From JAVBKU01 sp031553875 (GTDB lineage Bacteria; Bacteroidota; Bacteroidia; Bacteroidales; Rikenellaceae), in contig JAVBKU010000004.1 of the NCBI GenBank assembly GCA_031553875.1, positions 310,001 through 374,000 on the forward strand: a stretch of 64,000 nucleotides of DNA, read 5' to 3'. This document shows positions 8,586-17,837 of the stretch, piece by piece (the stretch's first letter is position 1; every line of letters begins with the position of its first letter). Under the pieces are notes generated by a model. That model ran no database searches. It was not told the origin of the DNA and was given only the letters and a program-made list of their open reading frames with translations. The position numbers and the translations under genes were made by a program.

Positions 8586-9464
8586 ATGGCTGATAACGAA
8601 GGTATCTTAGCAAATAAGGACAAAGACTACGGGATAGGTGTTCCCGTGGCCAACCAAACATTCTTCCTCAAGGGTTGCGACAACTACGACTGGGGTATCA
8701 AGAACCGCCTGTCGCGTATCTACAACCCCAAGAGCGGACGCACTGTGATGCTCGCTTTCGACCACGGTTATATCATGGGTCCCACCTCGGGCCTGGAGCG
8801 TCTCGACCTTAACATCGTTCCCCTGATCGAGTACGCCGACTCACTGATGTGTACCAGGGGCGCGCTTCGTTCGGTGGTCCCCCCCACTTCGAGCAAGCCC
8901 GTCTGCCTGCGCTTCTCCGCCGGCAGCAGCGTGCTGACTGACCTCAATAACGAGTGTACCATCAGTCCCGAAGACGCTATCCGCATCAACGCTTCGGCTA
9001 TGGCCGTGATGGTGGCCATAGGCGATCCCAAATTCGAGGCTCTGACAGTTGAAAACCTCGTGAAGACCGCCGACTACGGCTACAAGTACGGCATCCCCAC
9101 AATGGGTGTGACCGCCGTAGGTAAGGAACTCGTGAGGGACGCTCGCTATCTGGGTACCGCCGCGCGTATCTGCGCAGAGAACGGAGCCACATTCGTGAAG
9201 ACCTACTACTGCGAAGATTTCGCCAAGGTGGTCAACTCCTGCCCCGTGCCTATCGTGATCGCCGGTGGCAAGAAGCTTCCCGAACTGGAAGCCCTCGAAC
9301 TGTGCTACAACGCGATAAACGACGGCGCGACCGGTGTCGATATGGGACGTAACGTGTTCCAGGCCGAGAATCCCGTAGCCATGATACAGGCCGTGAGGGC
9401 GGTCGTTCACGACAACCTCACCCCCAAGCAGGGCTTCGAGATGTATAAGGACCTTAAGAAATAG
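8586..9464 (+). CDS. LsrF-type class I aldolase/thiolase (DeoC/FbaB family)
   Basis: 292 residues, strongly resembling E. coli LsrF (3-hydroxy-5-phosphonooxypentane-2,4-dione thiolase). Shared stretches include LSRIYNPKSGRTVMLAFDHG, LMCTRGALRSVVPP, KTYYCEDF with the Schiff-base lysine, and PVPIVIAGGKKLPE. LsrF cleaves a phosphorylated AI-2 derivative. Here it follows DhaK/DhaL rather than an LsrK kinase, and no Lsr transporter or LsrG is present. Cleavage or thiolysis of a phosphorylated keto-sugar made by DhaKL is the likely role. It is the last cytoplasmic enzyme of the run and is followed by a hairpin. Confidence 0.87.
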   Translation: MADNEGILANKDKDYGIGVPVANQTFFLKGCDNYDWGIKNRLSRIYNPKSGRTVMLAFDHGYIMGPTSGLERLDLNIVPLIEYADSLMCTRGALRSVVPPTSSKPVCLRFSAGSSVLTDLNNECTISPEDAIRINASAMAVMVAIGDPKFEALTVENLVKTADYGYKYGIPTMGVTAVGKELVRDARYLGTAARICAENGATFVKTYYCEDFAKVVNSCPVPIVIAGGKKLPELEALELCYNAINDGATGVDMGRNVFQAENPVAMIQAVRAVVHDNLTPKQGFEMYKDLKK

Positions 9465-9475
9465 TCTTAAATCGC

Positions 9476-9505
9476 AAGGGCCCGGGTACACAACACCGGG
9501 CCCTT
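9476..9505 (+). terminator. Hairpin after the aldolase gene
   Basis: 10-bp stem AAGGGCCCGG/CCGGGCCCTT. It lacks a clear T-run, so it may be a weak or Rho-assisted terminator, letting the next gene be partly co-transcribed. Confidence 0.6.
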
Positions 9506-9521
9506 CTTAAATAATCCCGCT

Positions 9522-10406
9522 ATGAAAAGAGCATCAATGATATTCGCCGCCGCCCTGCTGTGCCTGGGCCTCGGAGCGTGCACACAGAACAAGACCAAGA
9601 TACTTGTGGGCGGCTCGGGCTGGGACAAGATCGCCATCATCGACAAGGCCTCGGGAGAGATCGAATGGACCCACCCCTTAGAGGAGAACGAAGAGTGCAA
9701 CGCCGTGTGGGTGACCGACGACGGCAAGATACTCTACTCCTACAAGAACGGCGCGAACCTTATTAACCGCGACGGCAGTACGGTGTGGAGCTTCAAGACC
9801 GACTCTAAAAGCGAAGTACAACATGTGTCGGCTACCCCTGATGGTTATACGCTCGCCATTTGTGGCCATCCTGCGAGGATCGTAAATATCGGCAATGACG
9901 GCGAGGTGGCTTCCGTGATCAAATTCGAGACAGGTATCGAGAATCCCCACGCCCAGTTTCGCCGTATATGGAACAATGGCGACGGTACATACCTCGTCCC
10001 CCTGATGGCCAAAGGCGAGATCGCCACTATCAACTCCGATGGCGAGATCATTAAGACCGTAAAAACCGAAGGCGGGGCTTTCGCCGTACGCATAACTCCC
10101 TGCGGTAAACTGCTTATTTCAGAGGGCGACAATCACTCGTTCAGCATGGCTACCATGGACGGCGAGGTGATAAACAGAGTGTCGCAGAACGACATCGAGG
10201 GGGTAAATCTCGGCTACGTAGCTCTCCTGAGTATCCTCGACAACGGCAACCTGATGATATGTAACTGGCTGGGCCACGGTGCGGATGCATCGCAGCCCCA
10301 CCTTATCGAGTTAGACGCCAACAACAAGGTCGTGTGGACATACAGCGACAAGTCCGATCCGCACATGAAGATATCCGCCGCCTTCGAGTTCACCGAAAAG
10401 AAATAA
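9522..10406 (+). CDS. Beta-propeller lipoprotein
   Basis: 294 residues. A lipoprotein signal ends in GLGACTQ (lipid-modified cysteine near 20). The rest repeats short WD/PQQ-like blades, such as IAIIDKASGEIEWTHP, LINRDGSTVWSF and LIELDANNKVVWTYS. It is likely a periplasmic or surface-anchored scaffold or enzyme. The pattern resembles arylsulfotransferase-type or PQQ-like propellers, but no catalytic residues were recognised. It lies between the aldolase and the cytochrome-assembly gene, and its propeller echoes that of the di-heme cytochrome, suggesting a shared periplasmic task. Confidence 0.75.
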   Translation: MKRASMIFAAALLCLGLGACTQNKTKILVGGSGWDKIAIIDKASGEIEWTHPLEENEECNAVWVTDDGKILYSYKNGANLINRDGSTVWSFKTDSKSEVQHVSATPDGYTLAICGHPARIVNIGNDGEVASVIKFETGIENPHAQFRRIWNNGDGTYLVPLMAKGEIATINSDGEIIKTVKTEGGAFAVRITPCGKLLISEGDNHSFSMATMDGEVINRVSQNDIEGVNLGYVALLSILDNGNLMICNWLGHGADASQPHLIELDANNKVVWTYSDKSDPHMKISAAFEFTEKK

Positions 10407-10445
10407 TGGTCAGGTCTTCTGTCGACATCCTCATTAATAGTGAAT

Positions 10446-10474
10446 TTCCCGCGTACGGCTGTCCGGCGCGGGAA
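10446..10474 (+). terminator. Hairpin terminator before ccsBA
   Basis: Stem TTCCCGCG/CGCGGGAA followed by TTTCGTTT. Confidence 0.6.
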
Positions 10475-10491
10475 TTTCGTTTAAAAACGCC

Positions 10492-10499
10492 TATATTTG
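10492..10499 (+). promoter_or_regulatory. -7 box of the ccsBA promoter
   Basis: TATATTTG matches TAnnTTTG, 22 bp before the ATG. No clear -33 TTG was found. Confidence 0.5.
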
Positions 10500-10521
10500 G
10501 AAGTGGAATCTTGAATATAAT

Positions 10522-12846
10522 ATGAAAGGAAAGATAAAATCACTGGCCTCGTCGTGGATAACTACCCTTGTCCTGCTTGCGATATATATAGTGGCGGCGG
10601 CAACGGCGACTGTTATAGAGTCGGCCAGCGGTACGGAGGCGGCCAGGGAGATAGTGTACCACGCCCCGTGGTTTATGCTGCTGCACCTGTTGCTTGTGAT
10701 CAATTTCGTGTGTCTTACACTGAAATTAAAACTGTATCGGCGCGATAAGTGGGGAGTGCTGTTACTGCACTGGGGATTTGTGGTGATAATAGCCGGGGCG
10801 TTTGTAACCCATATTTTTGGGTACGAGGGGCTGATGCATATACGCGAGGGCGAGAGTAGCAACACCATAGTGATGGGCGGAAATACCGTACGGGAACTCC
10901 CGATATCCGTTCATCTCAACGACTTCAAACTCGAACGCTACCACGGCTCCGATACCCCCTCGGAATACCGTAGCGAGGTGACTATCACTTCCGACTCAGG
11001 CCGTAAACAGCAGGATTTCGAGATATACATGAACAATATAGCTCGCGTCGACGGGTTCAGGATATACCAGACCTCGTTCGACAGGGATGAGCGCGGTACA
11101 GTGCTGACTGTCAACAGCGACGGCGCCGGCACCTTCATCACCTATGCAGGTTACTTTATGCTTATGGCGGGCCTGTTTTTCGCTCTAACGGCCCGCGGAT
11201 CGCGTACGCGCAGGCTCGCCGAGACCATATCACGCGGGGGTGCTGTACTTTTACTGTTGTTGTTTCTGCCCCTCGGAGCTGATGCCCTGCCCAAGGTAAG
11301 CCGCGAGCATGCCGACAAATTCGGCCATCTGGTGGTCAATACTCCCGACGGCAGGATCAAGCCCGTAAATACTTACTCTTCTGAGCTCTTGCGCAAGATA
11401 CACCACCACGACAGTTACAAGGGTATGAATTCCGACCAGGTGCTTATATCCATCATAGCCTCGCCCGGGGAGTGGTTTAACGAACAGCTTATCTACCTGC
11501 CTGACAAGGCTTTGAGGAAGCTATACGCCTCCGGGAATAAGTACGCCTCTTACGGCCGTTTTTTCAATGCTCAGGGCAAGTATATCCTAGGCCGAGACGT
11601 GGAGAGAATCTACTCCACCCCGCCGCAGGAGCGCAACAAGGCCGACAAGGAGATACTGAAACTGGATGAAAAGGTAAATATACTTTATTCGCTGTTCGAG
11701 GGTGAGATGCTGCCCCTATTCCCTAATCCCCACGGCGGAGAGTGGCTTTCCTCGGGCGACGACCTGTCGGAACTCTCGGGCGGGGACTCCCTGCTCGTGT
11801 CAAAGGTACTTGTATGGTATGGGGATGCGGTGAATTCAGGAGATATGGCTGAAGCCGATAAGGTGGTGGGGATAATAGCCAAATACCAGGCAGTGAGAAC
11901 TCCGGCAGCCACGATGGCGAGTGCCAACGTCGATGCCGAGGTATTCTACAATAAAGCCGGCATATTCCGTTGGGCGTTCAGGTCGTATCTTCTGTTCGGA
12001 TTCGCGCTGCTTATGGCCGTGTCGGTGGTGGCGCGCAGGGGTAAGCTGTTGCGAACGTCAGTGATATGCTCAATAACGATCATCGCGGCTACATTCCTCT
12101 GGCACACCTTCGGGTTGGGCCTGAGGTGGTATATATCGGGACGCGCACCCTGGACAAATACATACGAGTCGATGGTATATGTGGGCTGGGTGACGGTGTT
12201 GTGCGGATTGTGCTTCGCAAGACGATCGCCATTGGTTACGGCACTGGCGGCACTGCTCGGAGGGGTTATACTCTTCGTATCCAACCTCAGCTGGCTCGAT
12301 CCGCAGATAACGCCTCTTGTTCCCGTACTGAAATCATACTGGCTTATGATACACGTATCGGTGATCACGGCGAGCTACGGACTCTTCGGAATTTCCGCCG
12401 TGTGCGGACTTATATCCCTGTCGGCGATGGTGGGCGGAAAGCGCGAAACACCACAACTGCAGGCCGTGAACGAGCTGTCGATAAACGTGGGATTGGCGCT
12501 GCTTACGGCCGGTATCTTTTTCGGGGCGATCTGGGCCAACGAGTCATGGGGGCGTTACTGGGGCTGGGACCCCAAGGAAACGTGGGCACTTATCACGATG
12601 CTCTTCTACGCCCTCACGATCCACTCACGCTTTATCCCGAAGCTGAACAACACATGGGTTTTCAGCGCTATGTCGGTTGTGGGACTATTGTCGGTGTTGA
12701 TGACCTATTTCGGGGTCAACTACCTGCTCTCGGGGCTCCACTCCTATGGCAATAGCGACGGCATACCCGTTGGTATTGTGGCGGGAACGTTAACCGTAGT
12801 GGCAGTATTGATCACCGCCGCCGGAATACGCTATTATCGTAAATAA
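10522..12846 (+). CDS. ccsBA: CcsBA-type cytochrome c biogenesis protein (ResB-CcsA fusion)
   Basis: 774 residues. The N-terminal ResB/CcsB-like part has membrane helices in the first 100 residues, a periplasmic beta-rich segment (about 110-205) and further helices. The C-terminal CcsA part (about 490-774) has repeated hydrophobic helices and the tryptophan-rich heme-handling motif WGRYWGWDPKETW. System II proteins of this kind export heme and attach it to CxxCH motifs in the periplasm. The product can mature the di-heme cytochrome encoded at 4054-5805. The gene has its own -7 box and a downstream terminator. Confidence 0.9.
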   Translation: MKGKIKSLASSWITTLVLLAIYIVAAATATVIESASGTEAAREIVYHAPWFMLLHLLLVINFVCLTLKLKLYRRDKWGVLLLHWGFVVIIAGAFVTHIFGYEGLMHIREGESSNTIVMGGNTVRELPISVHLNDFKLERYHGSDTPSEYRSEVTITSDSGRKQQDFEIYMNNIARVDGFRIYQTSFDRDERGTVLTVNSDGAGTFITYAGYFMLMAGLFFALTARGSRTRRLAETISRGGAVLLLLLFLPLGADALPKVSREHADKFGHLVVNTPDGRIKPVNTYSSELLRKIHHHDSYKGMNSDQVLISIIASPGEWFNEQLIYLPDKALRKLYASGNKYASYGRFFNAQGKYILGRDVERIYSTPPQERNKADKEILKLDEKVNILYSLFEGEMLPLFPNPHGGEWLSSGDDLSELSGGDSLLVSKVLVWYGDAVNSGDMAEADKVVGIIAKYQAVRTPAATMASANVDAEVFYNKAGIFRWAFRSYLLFGFALLMAVSVVARRGKLLRTSVICSITIIAATFLWHTFGLGLRWYISGRAPWTNTYESMVYVGWVTVLCGLCFARRSPLVTALAALLGGVILFVSNLSWLDPQITPLVPVLKSYWLMIHVSVITASYGLFGISAVCGLISLSAMVGGKRETPQLQAVNELSINVGLALLTAGIFFGAIWANESWGRYWGWDPKETWALITMLFYALTIHSRFIPKLNNTWVFSAMSVVGLLSVLMTYFGVNYLLSGLHSYGNSDGIPVGIVAGTLTVVAVLITAAGIRYYRK

Positions 12847-12865
12847 AACTGCACTTTGTAAAAAT

Positions 12866-12899
12866 GTTTGGGGCCGATGCGATTGCATCGGCCCCAAAC
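12866..12899. terminator. Bidirectional terminator between ccsBA and the NeuB-like gene
   Basis: Perfect 15-bp stem GTTTGGGGCCGATGC/GCATCGGCCCCAAAC with loop GATT. On the minus strand it is followed by ATTTTT, and on the plus strand by AT-rich sequence. Confidence 0.85.
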
Positions 12900-12917
12900 C
12901 ATTATATAGCTACAATA

Positions 12918-13961
12918 CTATTTTTCAATCATATGCGGGTATATCACCTCATTGGCAGGTATATCCACCGCGGCCGTGCGGCCTACGACCTCTCCCCTCT
13001 CGCTCCACTTGTAACCGTCGCCCGGGCTGAGCATGCGCAGGTCTGATTCGAGGATCACACCGCCCTTGACAATGGGCCTCACAGTGGCTACCGAGCGCTC
13101 AAGCTTTACCTTGGCGCTGCGGACGTTATCGTCGATAAAAAGCTCCTTGCGCCCCATAGAGCGTTCCAGGATACGAATGTCGCGTATCATACGCCCTACC
13201 CCGTCGGGACCCAGCGATCCGGCCTGGTCGGTGCCCTTCATGCGGCGGTCGATGGTTACGTGCTTCTCCACTATCTCCGCGCCCATGGCAACGGCGGCCA
13301 CGGGAGCCGAGATACCGATGGTGTGGTCGGAGAAACCGATCTTGTACTGCGGATAGTGTTCCTTGAGGTACAGTATCGAGTTGAGATTCAGGTTATCGGG
13401 ATGCGTGGGATACTGCGACACGCAATGCAGGATCGAAATATCCGAGTGATATCTGTTTATCACCTCCAGCGCCTCATCCAACTCCTTAGCGCCCGCCATA
13501 CCGGTCGAAAGTATAATAGGAATCTTGGTTTCTGCCAGGGCCTCCACAAGAGGCAGGTTGGTAAGGTCGCGGCTGGCCACCTTGAGACGGTCGGGAGTGA
13601 ATAGTTTCAGCAGTGACAGGCACCCTACAGCGCAAAGTGTTTCTATAAAGTCGAGCCCTTTATCCTTGGCGTAGCGATATATTTCGTAGTGCTGCTCATC
13701 GTTCATCTCCAGGAAGGCCCTGTGCTCGCCGTAGGTACGCCCGAAGGAGTGGGGCGAGTCGTAGAGTTGGCCCATCTGTGTGGCGGAAAGTTCGGCCGAG
13801 AGATCGCGCTTGGTCATCTTTATTGCGTCCATGGGCCTCAGGGAGATATCGAATAACTCCTCGACCACAGGCTTGGAGACAAGGTCGATGATGAGCTTGG
13901 CTATGTCGACCGATCCGTTATGGTTCTGGCCTATCTCCCCTATTATGTATGTAGGCTTCAT
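12918..13961 (-). CDS. N-acetylneuraminate synthase-like protein (NeuB/SpsE family)
   Basis: 347 residues from the ATG at 13961. The frame extends 28 codons further upstream, but the protein start MKPTYIIGEIGQNHNG fits the family. A TIM-barrel NeuB domain (1-270) has the conserved IIGEIGQNHNG, STGMA and EKHVTIDRRMKGTDQ. A C-terminal SAF/antifreeze-like domain (about 285-347) ends with AAVDIPANEVI. The family condenses PEP with an N-acyl hexosamine to make a nonulosonic acid. No CMP-transferase or epimerase gene is adjacent, so the exact sugar cannot be named. It is a single gene on the minus strand. Confidence 0.85.
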   Translation of the reverse strand: MKPTYIIGEIGQNHNGSVDIAKLIIDLVSKPVVEELFDISLRPMDAIKMTKRDLSAELSATQMGQLYDSPHSFGRTYGEHRAFLEMNDEQHYEIYRYAKDKGLDFIETLCAVGCLSLLKLFTPDRLKVASRDLTNLPLVEALAETKIPIILSTGMAGAKELDEALEVINRYHSDISILHCVSQYPTHPDNLNLNSILYLKEHYPQYKIGFSDHTIGISAPVAAVAMGAEIVEKHVTIDRRMKGTDQAGSLGPDGVGRMIRDIRILERSMGRKELFIDDNVRSAKVKLERSVATVRPIVKGGVILESDLRMLSPGDGYKWSERGEVVGRTAAVDIPANEVIYPHMIEK

Positions 13962-14100
13962 CCGCTTCTGTTTTACCTCTTGATGAATACAAAGGTATAA
14001 TTTTTTCGTTACATATATCCACTGCCGCACTAATCCATTTGGCACGTATTTTGCCTTTTTAAGGGTGTAGAAACTATTGTTTAACTTAAATCATATAGCT

Positions 14101-14526
14101 ATGTTACCCTCAAAGAAAGTTCAGAATTGGCTACCGGGCGTAGTGAACGACTTCATTGGAAACAACGAATGGCTGGCTAAACTAACAGGCGCTCCCGCGA
14201 TGAATATCATCGAATCCGACAAGGATTACAAGGTTGAAGTAGCCCTGCCCGGAGTGACAAAAGAAGAGGTAAAGGTACAGATCGACGACAACGACATGCT
14301 GGTGGTGAATGTTACCAAGAAAAAAGAATCCACTCAGAAAGATGCTAAAACCAAGTATCTGCGCCATGAGTTCTCGTTCTCGCAGTTCGAGCAGTCGGTG
14401 AGCATTCCCGAAAACTCAAACAAGGATGCCATCGAAGCCGAACAGATCGACGGTGTGCTTACCATTACCATCCCGAAGAAGGAGGTTACACCCGCGGCGA
14501 ATAAAAAAGATATCGCCATAAAGTAG
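14101..14526 (+). CDS. Small heat-shock protein, Hsp20/alpha-crystallin family
   Basis: 141 residues from ATG 14101; the upstream TTG at 14077 is not convincing. An alpha-crystallin domain (about 35-130) includes VEVALPGVTKEEVKVQI and the C-terminal GVLTITIPKKE. An IxI-type tail (DIAIK) closes the protein. It is an ATP-independent holdase, preventing aggregation in the cytoplasm. It is a single gene with a strong terminator. Confidence 0.93.
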   Translation: MLPSKKVQNWLPGVVNDFIGNNEWLAKLTGAPAMNIIESDKDYKVEVALPGVTKEEVKVQIDDNDMLVVNVTKKKESTQKDAKTKYLRHEFSFSQFEQSVSIPENSNKDAIEAEQIDGVLTITIPKKEVTPAANKKDIAIK

Positions 14527-14557
14527 CGGAGACCGACTGAACGGGAAATGTAACGCA

Positions 14558-14595
14558 GAAGCGCTGGGGAAAATTCCCCGGCGCTTCCTTTTTTT
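14558..14595 (+). terminator. Intrinsic terminator of hsp20
   Basis: Stem GAAGCGC-T-GGGGAA paired with TTCCCC-G-GCGCTTC, followed by CCTTTTTTT. Confidence 0.9.
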
Positions 14596-14659
14596 GCGGC
14601 GTTATTTTCGCCGATACACCGCGATGCAGGTGTCCTCCTCGGTGCACCCTCGGCGGGGG

Positions 14660-14956
14660 CTACTTCATATACTCGTAGTCGTCGTGCAGGAGGTCCTTTT
14701 CGTCGGGATGGCGGTTGAAATAAGCCACCGTATACGAACATATGGGCCTGATCTTGAGCCCGTTCTCCCTCGCATATTTCAAAGCCTCCTTCACCAGCGA
14801 CGCTGCCACTCCCCTGCCCTCTATGGGCCTTGGCACTATGGTATGCGTGAGATCGAGGCAATCCTTATCGCGGTCGTAGGTGACGTAGGCGGTGTGTCCG
14901 TCGATTTCGGTAGTGAAGCGGCACCCTTCGGTCGAATGTTTTACATTGCAATCCAT
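14660..14956 (-). CDS. Small GNAT-type N-acetyltransferase (YjdJ-like)
   Basis: 98 residues, the size of the minimal Gcn5-related acetyltransferase family. The acetyl-CoA loop is seen as EGRGVAASLVKEAL (about 46-59), followed by ENGLKIRPICSYT and a conserved FNRHPDEKDLL end. The substrate is not predictable. It lies upstream of the convergent hsp20 terminator and has no clear partner. Confidence 0.8.
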   Translation of the reverse strand: MDCNVKHSTEGCRFTTEIDGHTAYVTYDRDKDCLDLTHTIVPRPIEGRGVAASLVKEALKYARENGLKIRPICSYTVAYFNRHPDEKDLLHDDYEYMK

Positions 14957-15041
14957 AACTTACTGTTTTAGTTTATATCTCCTGAAACATTAATCGGGCC
15001 ATTATGCTGCGTCGAAGGCAGACAAAAGGCCGGTACACTAT

Positions 15042-15308
15042 TTAATTCCCGGCCCAGCGTTCGAGCTTCGGGATACCCCTTGTGAACAGTTTGGCGAGGA
15101 ACTTCGGCATATTCATGTTCTTCACCATATGATCGCAACAAAACTGCTGCATCTCTTCCGCGGTACAGTCGGCGGTAAAACCTCCACCCACATAGCAATA
15201 ACTGCAATACTTGCCCGACTTCGATCCGTCGGCGTTGGTGCCTCCGCCCTGAGGGTCCTTCTTCATGGGCATCCCGCAGCTCTGGCAAAACTTATAACTC
15301 TTTTCCAT
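15042..15308 (-). CDS. Putative zinc-ribbon protein
   Basis: 88 residues. It starts FCQSCGMPM and continues with GKYCSYCYVGG, giving CxxC...CxxC for one zinc, the usual pattern of the small 'putative zinc ribbon' family found widely in Bacteroidota and Firmicutes. The C-terminal half is helical. The function is unknown. Confidence 0.8.
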   Translation of the reverse strand: MEKSYKFCQSCGMPMKKDPQGGGTNADGSKSGKYCSYCYVGGGFTADCTAEEMQQFCCDHMVKNMNMPKFLAKLFTRGIPKLERWAGN

Positions 15309-15372
15309 CGTGATGTTTGTTTTATGTGATATTTACCTGACGTCTTAGGTCGGCTGGTGTGGCTATAAACAA

Positions 15373-15402
15373 ATCGGGTGCCGTCTTACGCCGGCACCCG
15401 AT
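15373..15402 (-). terminator. Terminator of the GH3 gene
   Basis: Perfect 11-bp stem ATCGGGTGCCG/CGGCACCCGAT with an 8-nt loop. The minus-strand 3' flank is TTTGTTT. Confidence 0.8.
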
Positions 15403-15412
15403 CCCTTATGAA

Positions 15413-17776
15413 TTATTTTGTTTCAGGAGTCGTCTTCTCGTAAGCCGGATTATTCTTGAGCAGAACAGGGAACTCGAACAGTTCATGCGCGCCATATATC
15501 GACAACTCCTTAAAACGGATATTGGGATAAAGCACGTCGCCGACCTTTTCGGTCACAACATCCTCGTTAATGGTGAACGTAGCCGAAGTGCGTATGTCGT
15601 GAGACGAAGCACCAGCCAACACCTTGTACTCACCCTTGTCGGCTATCCAAGCGCTCTTACCGGGGTAGAACGAGGCGAGATCGAAGGCCTCGAGCTCAAA
15701 ACGCAGGGTCTCGCTCTCGCCGGGTTTGAGCAGGCCGGTCTTGGCGAAGCCGCGCAGTTCCTGCTCGGGCTTTTCGAGTATGGTCTTGGGAGCGATAACG
15801 TAAAGCTGCACGACCTCCTTACCTGCGACCTTACCTGTATTCTTCACGGTTACAGATACTTCGATCTTATTTGTAAGAGTGGTCGAGCTGAGTTTGGGAG
15901 CGGAATATTCAAATGTAGTGTATGAGAGCCCATAGCCGAATTCGTAGGCCGGGATCACTTCAAAGGCCTGATAGTAGCGGTAACCCACATATATACCCTC
16001 TTCGTAGTAAGCATTTTCGGGATTGTCGGCAGGCACGCCGGGGAAGGAACCCGCGGAGGGCACGTCAGCATACTTCGCAGGGAAGGTCACGGCCAACTTG
16101 CCTGAAGGATTGATCCTGCCGCAGAGTATGTCGGCAAGAGCATTGCCTCCCTCCTGGCCTGTCTGCCATGAAAGCAGGATGGCATCGGGCAGATCCTTCC
16201 AGCTTGCTATCTCTATCGGTCCGCCTATGTTGAGCACCACGACCACCTTCTTTCCAGCCGCGTGGTACACCTCGCACACGTTCTTTATCATGGCCAGTTC
16301 GTTGTCGGAGAGGTTGAAATATCTATCCGCGCTCCTGTCCCAATGTTCACCGGCGTTGCGGCCTATGGTTATTATAGCCATATCCGCCCCCTTGAGCGAC
16401 TGCGAAATAAGGCTTCGCGGAGCCGAGGCCTCGGGAGCGAAGTCTATGACGTTCTTTGCCTTGATTCGCTTGGTGGGCTTCACGAACTTCACGATCGAGT
16501 CATTATAATTCTGGTAGAAATCGCGTACGGGGGCAGACAGACCGATCTTTGAGTTGGCAAGCCCCTGCAATAGCGACACAGTATACTTGTTATTCACGCG
16601 TCCGCTACCTGTTCCGCCTGCAATGAAGTGGTACGATGTCTTACCGAACAGAGCTACGTTGCGTACCTTCTTAAGCGGCAGGGTATTCTTATCGTTTTTC
16701 AACAATACCATACTCTCGGAGGCCGCTTCGCGCGACACAGCGGAATGTTTCTCTATATCGGGGGCGTAACTTTTCTTATATCCCTTAAAGGTCGGTGTTT
16801 TGACGATGTATTCCAGCACGCGGCGCACGTTACGGTCGAGAGTGGATTGGTCCAATTCGCCGCGATTCACCGCATCGACGATGGTCTTATGCTGGTAGTA
16901 TCCGGGCATGAACATGTCGTTACCCGAGCGCACCTGGGCTATGTAGTCCATTCCTGACACCCAGTCGGTCATCACAGCGCCCTTATATCCCCACTCGCCT
17001 CTCAGGACGTCGGTCAACAGTTCCTTGCTCTCAGCGGTATAGTAACCGTTGAGTTTGTTGTAGGAACTCATTATCATCCACGGCTGCGACTTGCGCACAG
17101 CGATCTGGAAGCCGCGCAGGTATATCTCACGCAGAGCCCTCTGGCTTATTTCGGCATTGATAGTACGGCGGTTAGACTCGATATTATTGGCTGCAAAGTG
17201 TTTAAGACATGCACCCACGCCGTTGCTCTGTATACCGTTAACCATAGCCGCGGCCATCTCGCCGGTAACCACGGGATCTTCGGAGTAATACTCAAAGTTA
17301 CGGCCTGTGAGCGGATTGCGCTGTATGTTCATACCCGGGCCTAACAACACGTCGGCACCATATTCGAGCGATTCCTTGCCTATGGATTGGCCCACTTTCG
17401 TAACTATATCCCTGTTCCATGACGACGCCAGGGCTGTAGCTGAGGGGAATGCCGTGCAATAGGCAGGATTGCTGAACGCCTTCTGCACGCTGTCGATACG
17501 GAGCCCGGCGGGACCGTCGGCGAATACAGTACTCATTATACCAAGCCGGGGGATGGCCGTAGTGATAGCTCCCTGTCCGCTGAGCAATATTTCACCTTGC
17601 TTGTTATAGTAACTCCAAATATCGGCATCGCCGCCGCCAAGGAGTATCCATACTTTCTCGTCGAGGGTCATATTTTTCATGACTTCGTCGATGTTGTCAG
17701 CCCTCAGTTTCAGTCCGTTCTGTGCGGATAAACCACCCCAGCACATAACCAGGACGGCAAGTAATACTTTCTTCAT
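15413..17776 (-). CDS. Glycoside hydrolase family 3, beta-glucosidase-like
   Basis: 787 residues with a signal peptide (about 1-18), so exported. The GH3 N-terminal barrel (about 30-330) carries the catalytic nucleophile Asp271 in VMTDWVSG. The GH3 C-terminal alpha/beta domain (about 355-600) contains IGRNAGEHWDRS, and a fibronectin III-like domain (about 640-720) follows. It hydrolyses terminal beta-linked sugars in the periplasm. It has a recognisable promoter and terminator of its own and no SusC/SusD partner in view. The aglycone specificity is open (glucosidase or xylosidase). Confidence 0.92.
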   Translation of the reverse strand: MKKVLLAVLVMCWGGLSAQNGLKLRADNIDEVMKNMTLDEKVWILLGGGDADIWSYYNKQGEILLSGQGAITTAIPRLGIMSTVFADGPAGLRIDSVQKAFSNPAYCTAFPSATALASSWNRDIVTKVGQSIGKESLEYGADVLLGPGMNIQRNPLTGRNFEYYSEDPVVTGEMAAAMVNGIQSNGVGACLKHFAANNIESNRRTINAEISQRALREIYLRGFQIAVRKSQPWMIMSSYNKLNGYYTAESKELLTDVLRGEWGYKGAVMTDWVSGMDYIAQVRSGNDMFMPGYYQHKTIVDAVNRGELDQSTLDRNVRRVLEYIVKTPTFKGYKKSYAPDIEKHSAVSREAASESMVLLKNDKNTLPLKKVRNVALFGKTSYHFIAGGTGSGRVNNKYTVSLLQGLANSKIGLSAPVRDFYQNYNDSIVKFVKPTKRIKAKNVIDFAPEASAPRSLISQSLKGADMAIITIGRNAGEHWDRSADRYFNLSDNELAMIKNVCEVYHAAGKKVVVVLNIGGPIEIASWKDLPDAILLSWQTGQEGGNALADILCGRINPSGKLAVTFPAKYADVPSAGSFPGVPADNPENAYYEEGIYVGYRYYQAFEVIPAYEFGYGLSYTTFEYSAPKLSSTTLTNKIEVSVTVKNTGKVAGKEVVQLYVIAPKTILEKPEQELRGFAKTGLLKPGESETLRFELEAFDLASFYPGKSAWIADKGEYKVLAGASSHDIRTSATFTINEDVVTEKVGDVLYPNIRFKELSIYGAHELFEFPVLLKNNPAYEKTTPETK

Positions 17777-17837
17777 ATCTTAAAATAATTATTAGGTTGC
17801 GTAAGAAAAACCCACGGCACACTGCCGCAAAGCCAAA

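Noticed and set aside
8586..9464. Calling the locus an AI-2 (Lsr) quorum-signal operon
   Set aside because: LsrF homologue only; LsrK, LsrG, LsrB and the transporter are missing, and the kinase is DhaKL.
13962..14045. Longer N-terminus for the NeuB-like protein
   Set aside because: The 28 extra residues do not belong to the family; ATG 13961 gives the conserved start.
14077..14100. TTG start for hsp20
   Set aside because: The ATG at 14101 matches the family N-terminus.
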